A stretch of DNA of 64,000 nucleotides, from contig JAZSNL010000014.1 in NCBI GenBank assembly GCA_045536365.1, forward strand, positions 27,348-91,347, written 5' to 3'. Under the pieces are notes generated by a model that worked only from the letters and a program-made list of their open reading frames with translations, was not told the origin of the DNA and ran no database searches. Origin of the DNA: JAZSNL01 sp045536365. GTDB lineage: Bacteria > Bacillota_I > Bacilli_A > ML615J-28 > CAG-313. A program made the position numbers and the translations under genes. Position 1 is the first letter of the stretch; each line of letters starts with the position of its first letter. Of the stretch, positions 24,523 to 33,991 are shown in pieces.

Positions 24523-25794
24523 TATACATATACTTATCGCATCATCAATAAAATCTTTTCTCGCAAGTAAAACTTCTTCATATGTTAATTCTTTTATCGA
24601 ATCGATAATATCATTAATATCTTGATAATTTTCATGTAATGAATCAGCTAAAAAAGCAAGAGCACTAATAGATGAATAACTATTGATTTGTTCAGCCAAA
24701 TAACAACGTTTTAAAAAGTAAAAATCTTCTTTCGTAAAATCAATAGTTCTAATTAAGTTAAGCCTATTTACTACATATTCAATAAATTCATTATACTTTT
24801 CAGTTTCACAAAATAATTTTAAATAACTATAATCTTCACTAAAACTAGAATAACACTCAAATGAATTATTAAAGATTCCTTTTTCCAGCATTTTTTGATA
24901 AAAATCAGAAATATCATAAAAAGATTGATCTATTAACATCGCATAACTAAAATATCTTTTACATACTTCCTTTGAAGATAAATTATTAAGTGCTGGTAAT
25001 TTTAATCCCACTTCAACTAAAGGAACATTAACATCAAATTCAATTTCTGTTTTCTTTTTAAAAACTTTCATTTCTTCACGATATACAATCGAATTTGGAT
25101 TTTTATATTCTAAAAATGTCTTACTATTTTGATTTTCTTTAATAATTTCAAGAATTTCATTAACATCAAAATCACCAACTACTGACAAAGACATATTTTT
25201 AGGATGATAAAATGTTTTATAACATAAATCTAATACTTCTTTTGTAATCTCTTGAATTGATTCAACAGTTCCACCTACATCATTTCTAATACCATTTTTT
25301 TCATATAATGACATTAAAAGATTTTTATCAACTGTATAATACGGATTATCTACATAATTTAATATTTCTTGTTCAATTATTCCTCTTTCACGTTCTACAG
25401 ATTCATCAGTAAAATGAGGAGTTTGAACAAAATCTAATAATAGTATTAATGCTTCTTTAAAATTATTTGTTCCAGAAAAATAATAACTTGTTCTTATATC
25501 AGTTGTATACGCATTACTTGAGCACCCTAATTTACTGAAATCTTCCATTACATCAGATCCATCTTCTTTAGTAAATAATTTGTGTTCTAAGAAATGAGCA
25601 ACACCTAATGGAGCTTTATAATATTCATTACTGTTATAAGGGATAAATTCAATATCATTACCACCAAAATCAACAGAAAAAATAGCTTGTTTTAGTTTAT
25701 AATCTTTTTTTCTACATAAATAAACAGTTAAACCATTATCTAATATTTCTTTATAAATAGTTTCTTTTAGTGTTTTATTATACATTTCAATCAT
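24496..25794 (-). CDS. M16-family zinc peptidase, catalytic partner (YmfH-like)
   Basis: The 432-residue protein has the inverted zinc motif HFLEH at residues 67-71, with the third ligand in ERERGIIEQEIL near 147, so it should be an active M16 metallopeptidase. The second half is a catalytically silent M16 domain. Together with the adjacent inactive M16 gene it matches the YmfF/YmfH pair of Bacilli, linked in Bacillus subtilis to EF-P 5-aminopentanol modification. The real substrate here is unproven; peptide or bacteriocin processing is another possibility. Start ATG overlaps the TGA stop of its partner (ATGA), after AGAGGTGA. Confidence 0.87.
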   Translation of the reverse strand: MIEMYNKTLKETIYKEILDNGLTVYLCRKKDYKLKQAIFSVDFGGNDIEFIPYNSNEYYKAPLGVAHFLEHKLFTKEDGSDVMEDFSKLGCSSNAYTTDIRTSYYFSGTNNFKEALILLLDFVQTPHFTDESVERERGIIEQEILNYVDNPYYTVDKNLLMSLYEKNGIRNDVGGTVESIQEITKEVLDLCYKTFYHPKNMSLSVVGDFDVNEILEIIKENQNSKTFLEYKNPNSIVYREEMKVFKKKTEIEFDVNVPLVEVGLKLPALNNLSSKEVCKRYFSYAMLIDQSFYDISDFYQKMLEKGIFNNSFECYSSFSEDYSYLKLFCETEKYNEFIEYVVNRLNLIRTIDFTKEDFYFLKRCYLAEQINSYSSISALAFLADSLHENYQDINDIIDSIKELTYEEVLLARKDFIDDAISICILKSNNSEQ

Positions 25795-27035
25795 AATTCA
25801 CCTCTTAAAAAATAGCTAGTATCTAGTTTAATTTTTTGACATAACTCTGAAATATCTTCTAATGTTATTTTTTCTGCTATTTCTGTTCTTTTTTCTAAAG
25901 AAATTGGCTGTTGGCCATTATTGATTGCGGTAGAAAATAAAAATTCACTATAATAACCTATTCTATCATATTCAGTAATTGTTCCATCAAATAAAGCTAG
26001 TTTTGACATTTCAAAAACTTCTTTATCAATATTACCATTTCGGTAATCTTCTAAAACATCATTAATTACTTTTACCGTTTCTTCGTAGTCTTCACTATTG
26101 ATTGCGGTATAAATGAACATTGTTCTACTAGTATCTGCAGATACAGAAACATTATATGCAAGTGATCTTTTCTCTCTTATTTCTTGGAATAATGTAGAAA
26201 AACTATCTCCACCTAACATATAATTTAAGATCGTAAATGCATATTTTTCTTTAACTGAGTTAAAAATATTAGTTCTAAATCCCATACATAAATGTGATTG
26301 ATGAGATTTTGTGTTTTCTATTTCAATCTTTGGTTCTTTAACATCAACATATCGATGAGTATAGTATAAATTAGGTTTTTTTGTTCCATGATTAAAAAGA
26401 TAATTACCATATGCAGATTTAATTTCTTCTTCTGTAATATCACCTACTATTAAAATTTCACAAGGACGATTAAATAGATTTTGATATGCATCTAAAATGT
26501 CTTCGTATGTTACTTTTTTAATATCTTCTTGTCTATTACGGTATGGATCTTCTAATTTATAATCAAACATTAATTTACGAAATTGACGAAATGCGTATGA
26601 TCTTTTTGTTAAATTACCATTATATTTTTGTTCATATAATCTTTTTTCTTTTTCAAATTTTTCAATTGTCAAATCTGCATTTGTAAAAACATTATTTGCG
26701 ATATCAAATGCTTTTTCTAATAAATTAATATCTTCATCAATATATTTATTATTAATAATTGAAAAACCAATATTAAATAGTGCCATACTACCATGATTTG
26801 AATAATGTGTTGAAAAACTTGTTTTATATAAACCTCTTAAATATTTAACAAAATCTTTTTCTTCTTTATATTCTTTATTACTCTTTGATAACATTGACGC
26901 TAGAACATTTTCAGCCATATATTTATCATTATTAAGTTCACCTGGAAAAATGAATCTAATAGAAATAGTTTTAAATTTATCTATATTATATAAATGAACT
27001 TTAGTTCCGTCATGTAATGTAAAACTACTAATCAT
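25791..27035 (-). CDS. M16-family peptidase homologue, non-catalytic partner (YmfF-like)
   Basis: The 414-residue protein has the two-domain M16 fold, including GDITEEEI and the R/Y region FSTLFQEIREKRSLAYNVS near residue 280, which in M16 enzymes helps bind substrate. The zinc motif HXXEH is missing: the expected place reads MAENVLASML. It is therefore the structural half of an active/inactive M16 pair with the downstream gene. Start ATG follows TAGGAGGT. The upstream deoD terminator separates it from the nucleoside genes, so the pair is its own operon. Confidence 0.87.
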   Translation of the reverse strand: MISSFTLHDGTKVHLYNIDKFKTISIRFIFPGELNNDKYMAENVLASMLSKSNKEYKEEKDFVKYLRGLYKTSFSTHYSNHGSMALFNIGFSIINNKYIDEDINLLEKAFDIANNVFTNADLTIEKFEKEKRLYEQKYNGNLTKRSYAFRQFRKLMFDYKLEDPYRNRQEDIKKVTYEDILDAYQNLFNRPCEILIVGDITEEEIKSAYGNYLFNHGTKKPNLYYTHRYVDVKEPKIEIENTKSHQSHLCMGFRTNIFNSVKEKYAFTILNYMLGGDSFSTLFQEIREKRSLAYNVSVSADTSRTMFIYTAINSEDYEETVKVINDVLEDYRNGNIDKEVFEMSKLALFDGTITEYDRIGYYSEFLFSTAINNGQQPISLEKRTEIAEKITLEDISELCQKIKLDTSYFLRGEL

Positions 27036-27058
27036 TTTTACCTCCTATAATATAACAA

Positions 27059-27086
27059 AAGCAATTTGAACTCAAATTGCTTTGTT
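27059..27086 (-). terminator. Terminator of the ylmE-to-deoD operon
   Basis: AAAGCAATTTGA-ACT-CAAATTGCTTT is followed on the minus strand by Ts and lies directly after deoD. Confidence 0.85.
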
Positions 27087-27092
27087 TTATTT

Positions 27093-27806
27093 TTATTCTG
27101 CTAATTCTAATGCTATTTGCATCATTTGAGTAAAAGCATTTTGTCTTTCTTCAGATGTAGTTTCTTTATGAGTAACTAATGAATCTGAAATAGTTAAAAT
27201 ACAAGCAGCTTTTTTACCAAGTACGTTTGCGTTATGGAATAATGCGAAAGATTCCATTTCTACACAAACACATTCTTTTTCTTCATACATTTTTTTAACA
27301 ATTGATTCTCCTCCACGATAGAAAACATCTGATGAATGAATTCTTTCATAATGAGTTTTAATATTCAATTCTTCAGCAATCTTTAAAATCTTATTTGATA
27401 ATTCTTCATTACTAGGTAAAACATCTCTTGTTTCACCATTTTGTGTTAATGCGAAAGAAGATTCACTATAAGCTTCTTTTACAACAACAACATCATATAA
27501 GTCAAGATTTGGACTATATGCACCAGCAGAACCAATTCTTACTATTTGTTCAACACCATAGAAATTAAATAATTCATATGAATAAATACCAATACTAGGC
27601 ATACCCATACCTGAACCCATAACAGAAATTCTTCTTCCTTTATAAGTTCCTGTAAAACCTAACATTCCTCTTACACCATTAAATTGTTCTACATTTTCTA
27701 AGAATGTATCTGCAATATATTTTGCACGAAGAGGATCACCTGGCATTAATACAGTTTTAGCAATTTTTGAAGCATCTGTAACTTCAATATGTGGAGTAGC
27801 TTTCAT
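27093..27806 (-). CDS. deoD: Purine-nucleoside phosphorylase, DeoD type
   Basis: The 237-residue protein has MPGDPLRAKYIA (phosphate binding, near 22), RIGSAGAYSP, and VEMESFALF with the conserved purine/ribose contacts. The size fits the hexameric DeoD type. It converts purine (deoxy)nucleosides and phosphate into base and (deoxy)ribose-1-phosphate. The start follows AGAGGTG, 10 bp after deoC. It is the last gene of the operon before a terminator and supplies deoxyribose phosphate for DeoC after phosphopentomutase, which is not in the window. Confidence 0.96.
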   Translation of the reverse strand: MKATPHIEVTDASKIAKTVLMPGDPLRAKYIADTFLENVEQFNGVRGMLGFTGTYKGRRISVMGSGMGMPSIGIYSYELFNFYGVEQIVRIGSAGAYSPNLDLYDVVVVKEAYSESSFALTQNGETRDVLPSNEELSNKILKIAEELNIKTHYERIHSSDVFYRGGESIVKKMYEEKECVCVEMESFALFHNANVLGKKAACILTISDSLVTHKETTSEERQNAFTQMMQIALELAE

Positions 27807-27816
27807 ATTTCACCTC

Positions 27817-28479
27817 TTAATAATCAGTTTCAACTGAAGCATTTTGCATTATTGCAACACCACCTGATGTTCCAATTCTTGTCGCTCCATTTTCTACCAT
27901 TGCCATTAAATCATCTAGATTTCTAACACCACCAGCAGCTTTAACTCCCATTTCAGGTCCTACAGTTTCACGCATTAAAGCGATATCTTCTTTTGTAGCA
28001 CCAGCTGGTCCAAATCCTGTTGATGTTTTAACAAATGTTGCACCTGCTGCTTTTGCTGCTTTACAACATTCGATTTTTTCTTCTTCTGTTAAATAACAAG
28101 TTTCAATAATAACTTTTACTGTTTTACCAGCAGCAGCTGATACAACCATTCTAATTTCTTCTTGAATGTATTCATAGTTATGCATTTTAGCTTGACCAAT
28201 ATTGATAACCATATCAATTTCATCAGCACCATTTGCAATGGCATCTAATGTTTCAACTACTTTAACTTCAGAAGTATTAGCTCCTAGAGGAAAACCTATA
28301 ACTGTACATACTAAAACGTCTGAACCTTCTAATTCCTTTTTCGCAAAAGCGATATTTGTAGGGTTTACACATACGCTCATAAAATCATATTTTTTAGCTT
28401 CTTCACATAATACTTTAATTTCTTCTTGTGTTGAGAAAGCTTTTAATAAAGTATGGTCTATTAATTTATTAATTTTCAT
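27817..28479 (-). CDS. deoC: Deoxyribose-phosphate aldolase
   Basis: About 220 residues with IDHTLLKAF at the N-terminus, KVIIETCYLT and the Schiff-base lysine in FVKTSTGFGPAGAT. It cleaves deoxyribose-5-phosphate to glyceraldehyde-3-phosphate and acetaldehyde. The start is set at ATG 28477-28479 because AGGAGG at 28487-28492 is well placed before it; a longer ORF start would put that site inside the gene. It overlaps the upstream hypothetical gene by 11 bp. Together with deoD and pdp it allows use of deoxyribonucleosides as carbon source. Confidence 0.95.
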   Translation of the reverse strand: MKINKLIDHTLLKAFSTQEEIKVLCEEAKKYDFMSVCVNPTNIAFAKKELEGSDVLVCTVIGFPLGANTSEVKVVETLDAIANGADEIDMVINIGQAKMHNYEYIQEEIRMVVSAAAGKTVKVIIETCYLTEEEKIECCKAAKAAGATFVKTSTGFGPAGATKEDIALMRETVGPEMGVKAAGGVRNLDDLMAMVENGATRIGTSGGVAIMQNASVETDY

Positions 28480-29350
28480 CGATTTTTCCTCCTTCTTCAA
28501 TAAGTTCTATCATTTCAATATGTTTAAAGTTAGAACTTGAAATCATAAATTTACGTAATTTTCTTAATACTTTTTTAATTTTTAAACTGCCTTTTTCATT
28601 AACATATAATAATTTAACATCGCATGTGCTATCTTTTACTTCATACATAAATTTTTCAGTATATTTAAAGAAAGTTTCAGCTTTAATTAATGATATTAAA
28701 TTTTCTTCTTCTTCAATTTGAACATATGTTAAATGTTGAGGGAAAATAAATGGTTGACCAACAGGATAATTAATACATAATTCAACTTGTTCATTTAATT
28801 CATTTACCATTGGAATATAAGGTGATGCAATAACATCAGCTTTTATTAATTGAGGTAATTCATTAAGTTTACCTTGGTATTTGAATATTTGATTTAATCG
28901 ATCACTTGGAACATAATATTTTTTAATTTCAGAGTGTTTTTCTAAATATGCATCTCTTTCTTTAATTAAACTTCCTAATAAATCATACATATTAAATTCT
29001 GTTATATTATCAATACCATCGTGGTAAATAGATAAATTAAATTTATCACATAAATCGGCCATATTCACAAGTATTAATTTAATTAAATATTGTGGTAAAA
29101 CCGGTGGAATTTCGACTAATAAATTAATATTAACAAATTGAGAATTTAATCTATACATACTACTAACTCTTGTTCTCTTAGTAATTAAGTATTGATAGCT
29201 AAAACTAAATTCAGGATATTCAAAATTCATTTCTACAACTTCATCATTAGCAGCAATTTTACAATTTTCCATTGTTCCAAAATAATTATCTACTAATTCA
29301 AAGAAATTAATTCTTTCTTCATTACGATTTCTAAAAAAATGAATTACCAT
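28469..29350 (-). CDS. Hypothetical protein between ileS and deoC
   Basis: I do not recognise this 293-residue protein. It has no signal peptide or membrane helix. The first half is beta-rich with aromatic residues (FEYPEFSFSYQYLITKR), and the second half contains YVPSDRLNQIFKYQGKLNEL and a basic patch KKVLRKLRKF near the C-terminus. Good ribosome binding site AGGAG precedes ATG 29350. It sits in the operon after ileS (20 bp gap) and overlaps deoC. Confidence 0.65.
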   Translation of the reverse strand: MVIHFFRNRNEERINFFELVDNYFGTMENCKIAANDEVVEMNFEYPEFSFSYQYLITKRTRVSSMYRLNSQFVNINLLVEIPPVLPQYLIKLILVNMADLCDKFNLSIYHDGIDNITEFNMYDLLGSLIKERDAYLEKHSEIKKYYVPSDRLNQIFKYQGKLNELPQLIKADVIASPYIPMVNELNEQVELCINYPVGQPFIFPQHLTYVQIEEEENLISLIKAETFFKYTEKFMYEVKDSTCDVKLLYVNEKGSLKIKKVLRKLRKFMISSSNFKHIEMIELIEEGGKIDEN

Positions 29351-29370
29351 ATTTTTCTCCTTTTTAGATA

Positions 29371-32115
29371 TTATTCACCAATAATATCTTGACATCTATT
29401 ACATAATTGATTTTTGTTAACTTTCTTAACAATTTGCCAACAACGTGCACAAGTGCATCCTTCTGCTGGAGTTACCTTAATTAAACCAGAATCAGTTTCT
29501 TCACCTTCTTCTAGGTTTTCAACAACATCAAAACTAGATACAATAAATACTTGAGCTAAATCAGCTTCAACTGATTTAATAGTTTCTAAAGCTTCTGCTG
29601 TAGGTTTGATTTCAACAGCAGCATTTAAACTCTTACCAATTACTTTATTGTTTCTTGCAACTTCTAATGCTTTTAAAACATCACTTCTTAATGCCATAAA
29701 TGCATCATATTTTTCTAATAATTCTTTTTCATTAATGTGTTTTACAGCCTTAGGAATATCACATAAATAAACACTTTCTAATTTTTCACCTGGTAAATAA
29801 GAATATACTTCTTCAGCAGTATGAGGAATAATAGGTGTTAATAATGTAATTAATGACATTAATGTTTCATATAAAACAGTTTGAATACTTCTTCTAGCTG
29901 GATCATTTTCAGATACAATATATAAAATATCTTTAGTAAAATCTAAATAGAAAGCAGATAATTCATTTGTCATGAAATTTAAGATTACACGATATACTTC
30001 ATCAAATTCATAATTTTGATAAGCATTATTTGCCTTTTCAATAACATTATTTAATAAACAAATCATATATTGATCAATCTCAGGCATGTTTTGATAACTT
30101 ACCGCATTTTTCTTATAATTAAAATCATGTAAATTACCTAACAAGAATCTAAATGTATTACGAATCTTACGATATGATTCGCTAATTTGTTTAATTAATT
30201 CTTTACTAATAGAAACATCAGATTGATAATTAACACTTGCAACCCATAAACGTAAAATATCAGCACCATATTCTTTACAAATATCAAGTGGATTAATAAC
30301 GTTACCTAATGATTTAGACATCTTTCTACCTTGGCCATCTAAGATAAATCCGTGAGAAATAACAGTCTTATATGGAGCTTCCCCATTAATCGCAACACTA
30401 GTTGATAAACTAGAATTAAACCATCCACGATATTGGTCAGAACCTTCTAAATAAACATCAGCTTTAGAAACACCATAACGTTGTTTTAATGCACTACAAT
30501 GAGAAGTACCTGAGTCAAACCAAACGTCCATAATATCAGTTTCTTTACTAAATTGATTATTAGGACTGCCAGGATGAGTGAATCCTTTAGGTAATAATTC
30601 ATTTGCACTTCTTTCAAACCAAACATTTGATCCTTCTTTTTCAAAAATATCAGCAACATGATTAATAACTTCTTCGTCTAAAATAGCACTACCATCTTCT
30701 GCATAGAATACAGGAATAGGAACACCCCATACTCTTTGACGAGAAATACACCAATCTTCACGATCTTTAATCATATTAGATAAACGTACTTCACCCCATT
30801 TAGGTTGCCAATCAACGTGTTTAATCGCCTCTAAGATATCTTCTCTGAAATTCTTAATAGAAGCAAACCATTGAGGAGTTGCTCTAAAGATAATAGGCTT
30901 ACGAGTTCTCCAGTCATGAGGATAACTATGAACAATAGTTGTAGCTTTTAATAACGCTTCTTCTTCAGCTAAACGATTTAAAATAGCTTCATTAGCTTGT
31001 TCATAGAATAAACCTGCAAACTCACCAGCTTCTTCTGTCATATAGCCACGACTATCAACAGGACATAAAATATCTAAATTATATTTTTTACCTACAATAA
31101 AGTCATCTTCACCATGACCAGGTGCTGTATGAACTAAACCAGTACCACTTTCTAAAGTAACATGTTCACCTAAAATAACACCAGAAATGCGGTCATATAA
31201 AGGATGTTTGTATGTTACACCTTCTAATTCTTTACCATTAACAGTTTTAATAATTTGGTATTCTTCGTATCCAATTTCTTTCATAGCTGTTTCTACTAAA
31301 TCAGATGCCATTACAAGGTAACGATTATTTGCAGTAACAACACTATATTCAAAATCAGGACCAATACAAATTGCAAGGTTTGCTGGAATTGTCCAAGGTG
31401 TAGTTGTCCAAATTACTAATTCACAATTAGAAGATAAAATATTTTTACCATCAACAACTTTAAAAGCTACATAAATAGATGTACTCTTAATATCATGATA
31501 TTCAATTTCTGCTTCAGCTAAAGCAGTTTCAGATGATGGAGACCAATATACAGGTTTTAATCCTTTATAAATTAATCCTTTTTTAACCATAGTTGCGAAA
31601 GCTCTAATTTGTTCAGCTTCATAACTATGAGTAAGAGTAATATAAGGATTATCCCAATCTCCTAAAACACCTAATCTCTTAAATCCTTCTTTTTGCATTT
31701 CAACTTGACGTAATGCGTATTCTTCACATAATGTTCTAAATGCACTAACACTCATTTCTTTTCTATTAATTTTCTTATCTTTTGATAAAGCAGTTTCAAT
31801 AGGTAATCCATGAGTATCCCATCCAGGTAAGTATGGTGCATAATAACCAGTCATTGTTTTATATCGAATTAAGAAATCTTTTAAAATTTTATTTAAAGCA
31901 TGACCTGCATGAACAGGACCATTTGCATAAGGAGGACCATCATGTAAATAGAAAGGAACTTTAGATTCATTTTTCTTTAAAACTTTTTCATATAGTCCTT
32001 CTGAAAACCATTTTTGTTGAATTGGTAATTCATTAACACCTAAGTTTCCTCTCATTGGGAAATCTGTTTTAGGCATTAATAACGTATTTTTGTAATCTTT
32101 TTGTTGATTTTCCAT
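29371..32115 (-). CDS. ileS: Isoleucyl-tRNA synthetase
   Basis: The 914-residue class I synthetase has the HIGH-type motif in PYANGPVHAGHALNK, the KMSKS motif in GRKMSKSLGN, an inserted CP1 editing domain (about 200-400) that clears mischarged Val, and a C-terminal zinc finger with CARC and CNRC. The domain order and zinc finger fit the common bacterial IleRS type 1. It follows ylmH by 10 bp in the cell-division-linked operon, as in Bacillus and Streptococcus. No T-box leader is seen; the operon promoter is upstream of ylmE. Confidence 0.98.
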   Translation of the reverse strand: MENQQKDYKNTLLMPKTDFPMRGNLGVNELPIQQKWFSEGLYEKVLKKNESKVPFYLHDGPPYANGPVHAGHALNKILKDFLIRYKTMTGYYAPYLPGWDTHGLPIETALSKDKKINRKEMSVSAFRTLCEEYALRQVEMQKEGFKRLGVLGDWDNPYITLTHSYEAEQIRAFATMVKKGLIYKGLKPVYWSPSSETALAEAEIEYHDIKSTSIYVAFKVVDGKNILSSNCELVIWTTTPWTIPANLAICIGPDFEYSVVTANNRYLVMASDLVETAMKEIGYEEYQIIKTVNGKELEGVTYKHPLYDRISGVILGEHVTLESGTGLVHTAPGHGEDDFIVGKKYNLDILCPVDSRGYMTEEAGEFAGLFYEQANEAILNRLAEEEALLKATTIVHSYPHDWRTRKPIIFRATPQWFASIKNFREDILEAIKHVDWQPKWGEVRLSNMIKDREDWCISRQRVWGVPIPVFYAEDGSAILDEEVINHVADIFEKEGSNVWFERSANELLPKGFTHPGSPNNQFSKETDIMDVWFDSGTSHCSALKQRYGVSKADVYLEGSDQYRGWFNSSLSTSVAINGEAPYKTVISHGFILDGQGRKMSKSLGNVINPLDICKEYGADILRLWVASVNYQSDVSISKELIKQISESYRKIRNTFRFLLGNLHDFNYKKNAVSYQNMPEIDQYMICLLNNVIEKANNAYQNYEFDEVYRVILNFMTNELSAFYLDFTKDILYIVSENDPARRSIQTVLYETLMSLITLLTPIIPHTAEEVYSYLPGEKLESVYLCDIPKAVKHINEKELLEKYDAFMALRSDVLKALEVARNNKVIGKSLNAAVEIKPTAEALETIKSVEADLAQVFIVSSFDVVENLEEGEETDSGLIKVTPAEGCTCARCWQIVKKVNKNQLCNRCQDIIGE

Positions 32116-32125
32116 ATTCTTTCTC

Positions 32126-32851
32126 CTAATGTTTAACGCCGATTTTAACTACAAGGCGATCTTTTCTTGTTGTTTTAACAATCTCTAATATTGTTATTCT
32201 ACCATATTTTCTAATACTTAACATATCAGATACATTTATTTTTTTATCTATATCTAAACACTCAACATGATTTATTCTAACTAAACCTGTTGTTATCATT
32301 TTACATGCATCATTTCGACTAATTCTTAATGCACTTGAGATTACCGCATCTAATCTCATACTAGGAATATTAATTGTTGTTTCTATTTCTTCAGTTTCTA
32401 AACAGTCTAAATTATTTATTTTAATAAGTTCAATATTTTGATTATTTACTGAATTAAAGTTTTCTTCTAAATATTTACTAATAGTTAAACTACATACTAA
32501 ATAATAATCAAAATTTTTACCAACAATTATGTCACCAAATGTATTTCTCTTAATTCCTAAACTCATTAGTGTTCCTAATATATTACGATGATTAAAAGCA
32601 TTTAATTTAGAATTACTATTAAATTTATAGATTACTATTTCAAAATCATCTTGAACTAGTTCAATATTATCTTTATATTTAATAATTGCTCTTTTTCTTT
32701 CTGAATCTTCATAACCACCATTAAATATAATTTCTAGTTCTTTATTATTAATAGATTTTATTTCTCTTTGTTCTTCTAAATCTAAAAATGGTGTTAAAAC
32801 ATATTCACCATCTAAAGCTCTTTTTTCATAATCATTTTTATATAAAAACAT
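32126..32851 (-). CDS. YlmH-like S4-domain RNA-binding protein
   Basis: The 241-residue protein has a C-terminal S4 RNA-binding domain (about 163-225: MRLDAVISSALRISRNDACK and the following strands) and a central KRNTFGDIIVG segment typical of YlmH. YlmH proteins sit between sepF and divIVA/ileS in Firmicutes and have been linked to ribosome rescue/quality control. The start overlaps closely with the end of sepF and has only a weak ribosome binding site, suggesting translational coupling. divIVA, normally between ylmH and ileS, is absent here. Confidence 0.88.
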   Translation of the reverse strand: MFLYKNDYEKRALDGEYVLTPFLDLEEQREIKSINNKELEIIFNGGYEDSERKRAIIKYKDNIELVQDDFEIVIYKFNSNSKLNAFNHRNILGTLMSLGIKRNTFGDIIVGKNFDYYLVCSLTISKYLEENFNSVNNQNIELIKINNLDCLETEEIETTINIPSMRLDAVISSALRISRNDACKMITTGLVRINHVECLDIDKKINVSDMLSIRKYGRITILEIVKTTRKDRLVVKIGVKH

Positions 32852-32852
32852 A

Positions 32853-33185
32853 TTAATTAAATCTTGTTACTTCTTTTGTATATTGATGTAATGTTCCGTC
32901 TTCAAACGCAACAGCAGATCCAAAAAGGAATGTTTCTTTACCAAGTCTATGAGTTTCCCCATCTGTTGCGTAAACAGTTCCTGTTAAAAAAGCGACAACT
33001 CGATTAACATCATCAACACTCTCTACTTTTTCAAAATTACAAATTACAGCTCGATGAGCTATTATACAATCAGCAAGTTCGTAAGCTTGTTCATCAATAT
33101 CTCTACTAGGATCCATTGTATAAAATAATAAGCTTTCAAATGCTGTTCCTATTCTTGTTTCAGATTTTCTTTTTCTTCCAAACAT
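32853..33185 (-). CDS. sepF: Cell division protein SepF
   Basis: The 110-residue protein matches the SepF core: the YELADCIIAHRAVICNFEKV strand-helix pattern, DVNRVVAFLTGTVYA, and a final strand. SepF helps tether and align FtsZ at the septum. Its usual N-terminal amphipathic membrane anchor and linker are short here: the core begins by residue 20 after a basic stretch MFGRKRKSETR. This is shorter than the roughly 150-residue Bacillus SepF. It lies between ylmE and ylmH with a good TAGGAG site. Confidence 0.88.
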   Translation of the reverse strand: MFGRKRKSETRIGTAFESLLFYTMDPSRDIDEQAYELADCIIAHRAVICNFEKVESVDDVNRVVAFLTGTVYATDGETHRLGKETFLFGSAVAFEDGTLHQYTKEVTRFN

Positions 33186-33193
33186 AGTTACTC

Positions 33194-33853
33194 CTATTTA
33201 GACAATATACTACCTAATCTTACCATTGTTGAACCATGTTTAACAGCTAATAAGTAATCATTACTCATTCCCATTGATAATTCAGTACATGGAGCATAAG
33301 GTAAATTAAGTGCTTGAATTTCTTTTTGTAATTCCTGCATTGTTTCAAAGTAACTTTCTAATACATCTTCATCAAAAGTATATACAGCAGTAGTCATTAA
33401 TCCAACTACTTCTATTTTTTCATATTTTCCTAAATGTTTAATAAATGGAATTACTTTTGATTCACTAAATCCAGATTTATTTGAATTATTAGATAAATTT
33501 ACTTGAACAAAACATTTTAAAGGCTCTTTTTTCTTTCTAGCTTTATTTATTGCGTTAGCTAAATCAATTGAATTTAGTGAATGTAAATAATCAATACTAT
33601 CAATAAAATTACTAGCTAGTTTAGGAGGTATTTTAATATCTCCAAAATAATGCCATATAATATCATAATCTTTTAATGCTTCATATTTTGCAAGAAAAGT
33701 ATCTTTACGATTTTCTCCTATTTCATTGATACCCGCATTAACTATTTCAATTGTTTTATCTATATCAAAATATTTGACTGCTCCTATGATTCTAACATTA
33801 GGATAGTCTTTCAAAGATTCTTTTATTTTTTTCACTTGTTCTGCGATACTCAT
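33194..33853 (-). CDS. YggS/YlmE-family PLP-binding protein
   Basis: The 219-residue protein has the fold type III PLP barrel of YggS/YlmE/PROSC. The PLP lysine is in IIGAVKYF near residue 27. IGENRKDTFLAK, HYFGDIK, FVQVNLSNNSNKSGF and the SMGMSNDYLLAVKHGSTMVRLGS tail are the family blocks. The protein keeps pyridoxal phosphate and amino acid pools balanced and has no known enzyme activity. It is the first gene of the ylmE-sepF-ylmH-ileS operon, with its promoter at 33888-33916. Confidence 0.93.
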   Translation of the reverse strand: MSIAEQVKKIKESLKDYPNVRIIGAVKYFDIDKTIEIVNAGINEIGENRKDTFLAKYEALKDYDIIWHYFGDIKIPPKLASNFIDSIDYLHSLNSIDLANAINKARKKKEPLKCFVQVNLSNNSNKSGFSESKVIPFIKHLGKYEKIEVVGLMTTAVYTFDEDVLESYFETMQELQKEIQALNLPYAPCTELSMGMSNDYLLAVKHGSTMVRLGSILSK

Positions 33854-33887
33854 ATTATCACCCTTATTGCGTATTTTCTTTTTATAT

Positions 33888-33916
33888 ATTATACCATATT
33901 TTGATATTTTTTACAA
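33888..33916 (-). promoter_or_regulatory. Sigma-A promoter of the ylmE-sepF-ylmH-ileS-deoCD operon
   Basis: TTGTAA (33916-33911) and TATAAT (33893-33888) are separated by 17 bp, about 35 bp before ylmE. No other promoter or terminator was noticed before the one after deoD. Confidence 0.8.
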
Positions 33917-33952
33917 GGCTTTTATAATATTGATTTTTGAGTTTATTTATTA

Positions 33953-33986
33953 ATAAAAAAGCTATTAATTTTACTTAATAGCTTTA
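33953..33986 (-). terminator. Terminator of the protease-lipoprotein operon
   Basis: AAAGCTATTAA-TTTTAC-TTAATAGCTTT is followed on the minus strand by TTTTTTAT, just after the lipoprotein gene. Confidence 0.85.
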
Positions 33987-33991
33987 CTTTT

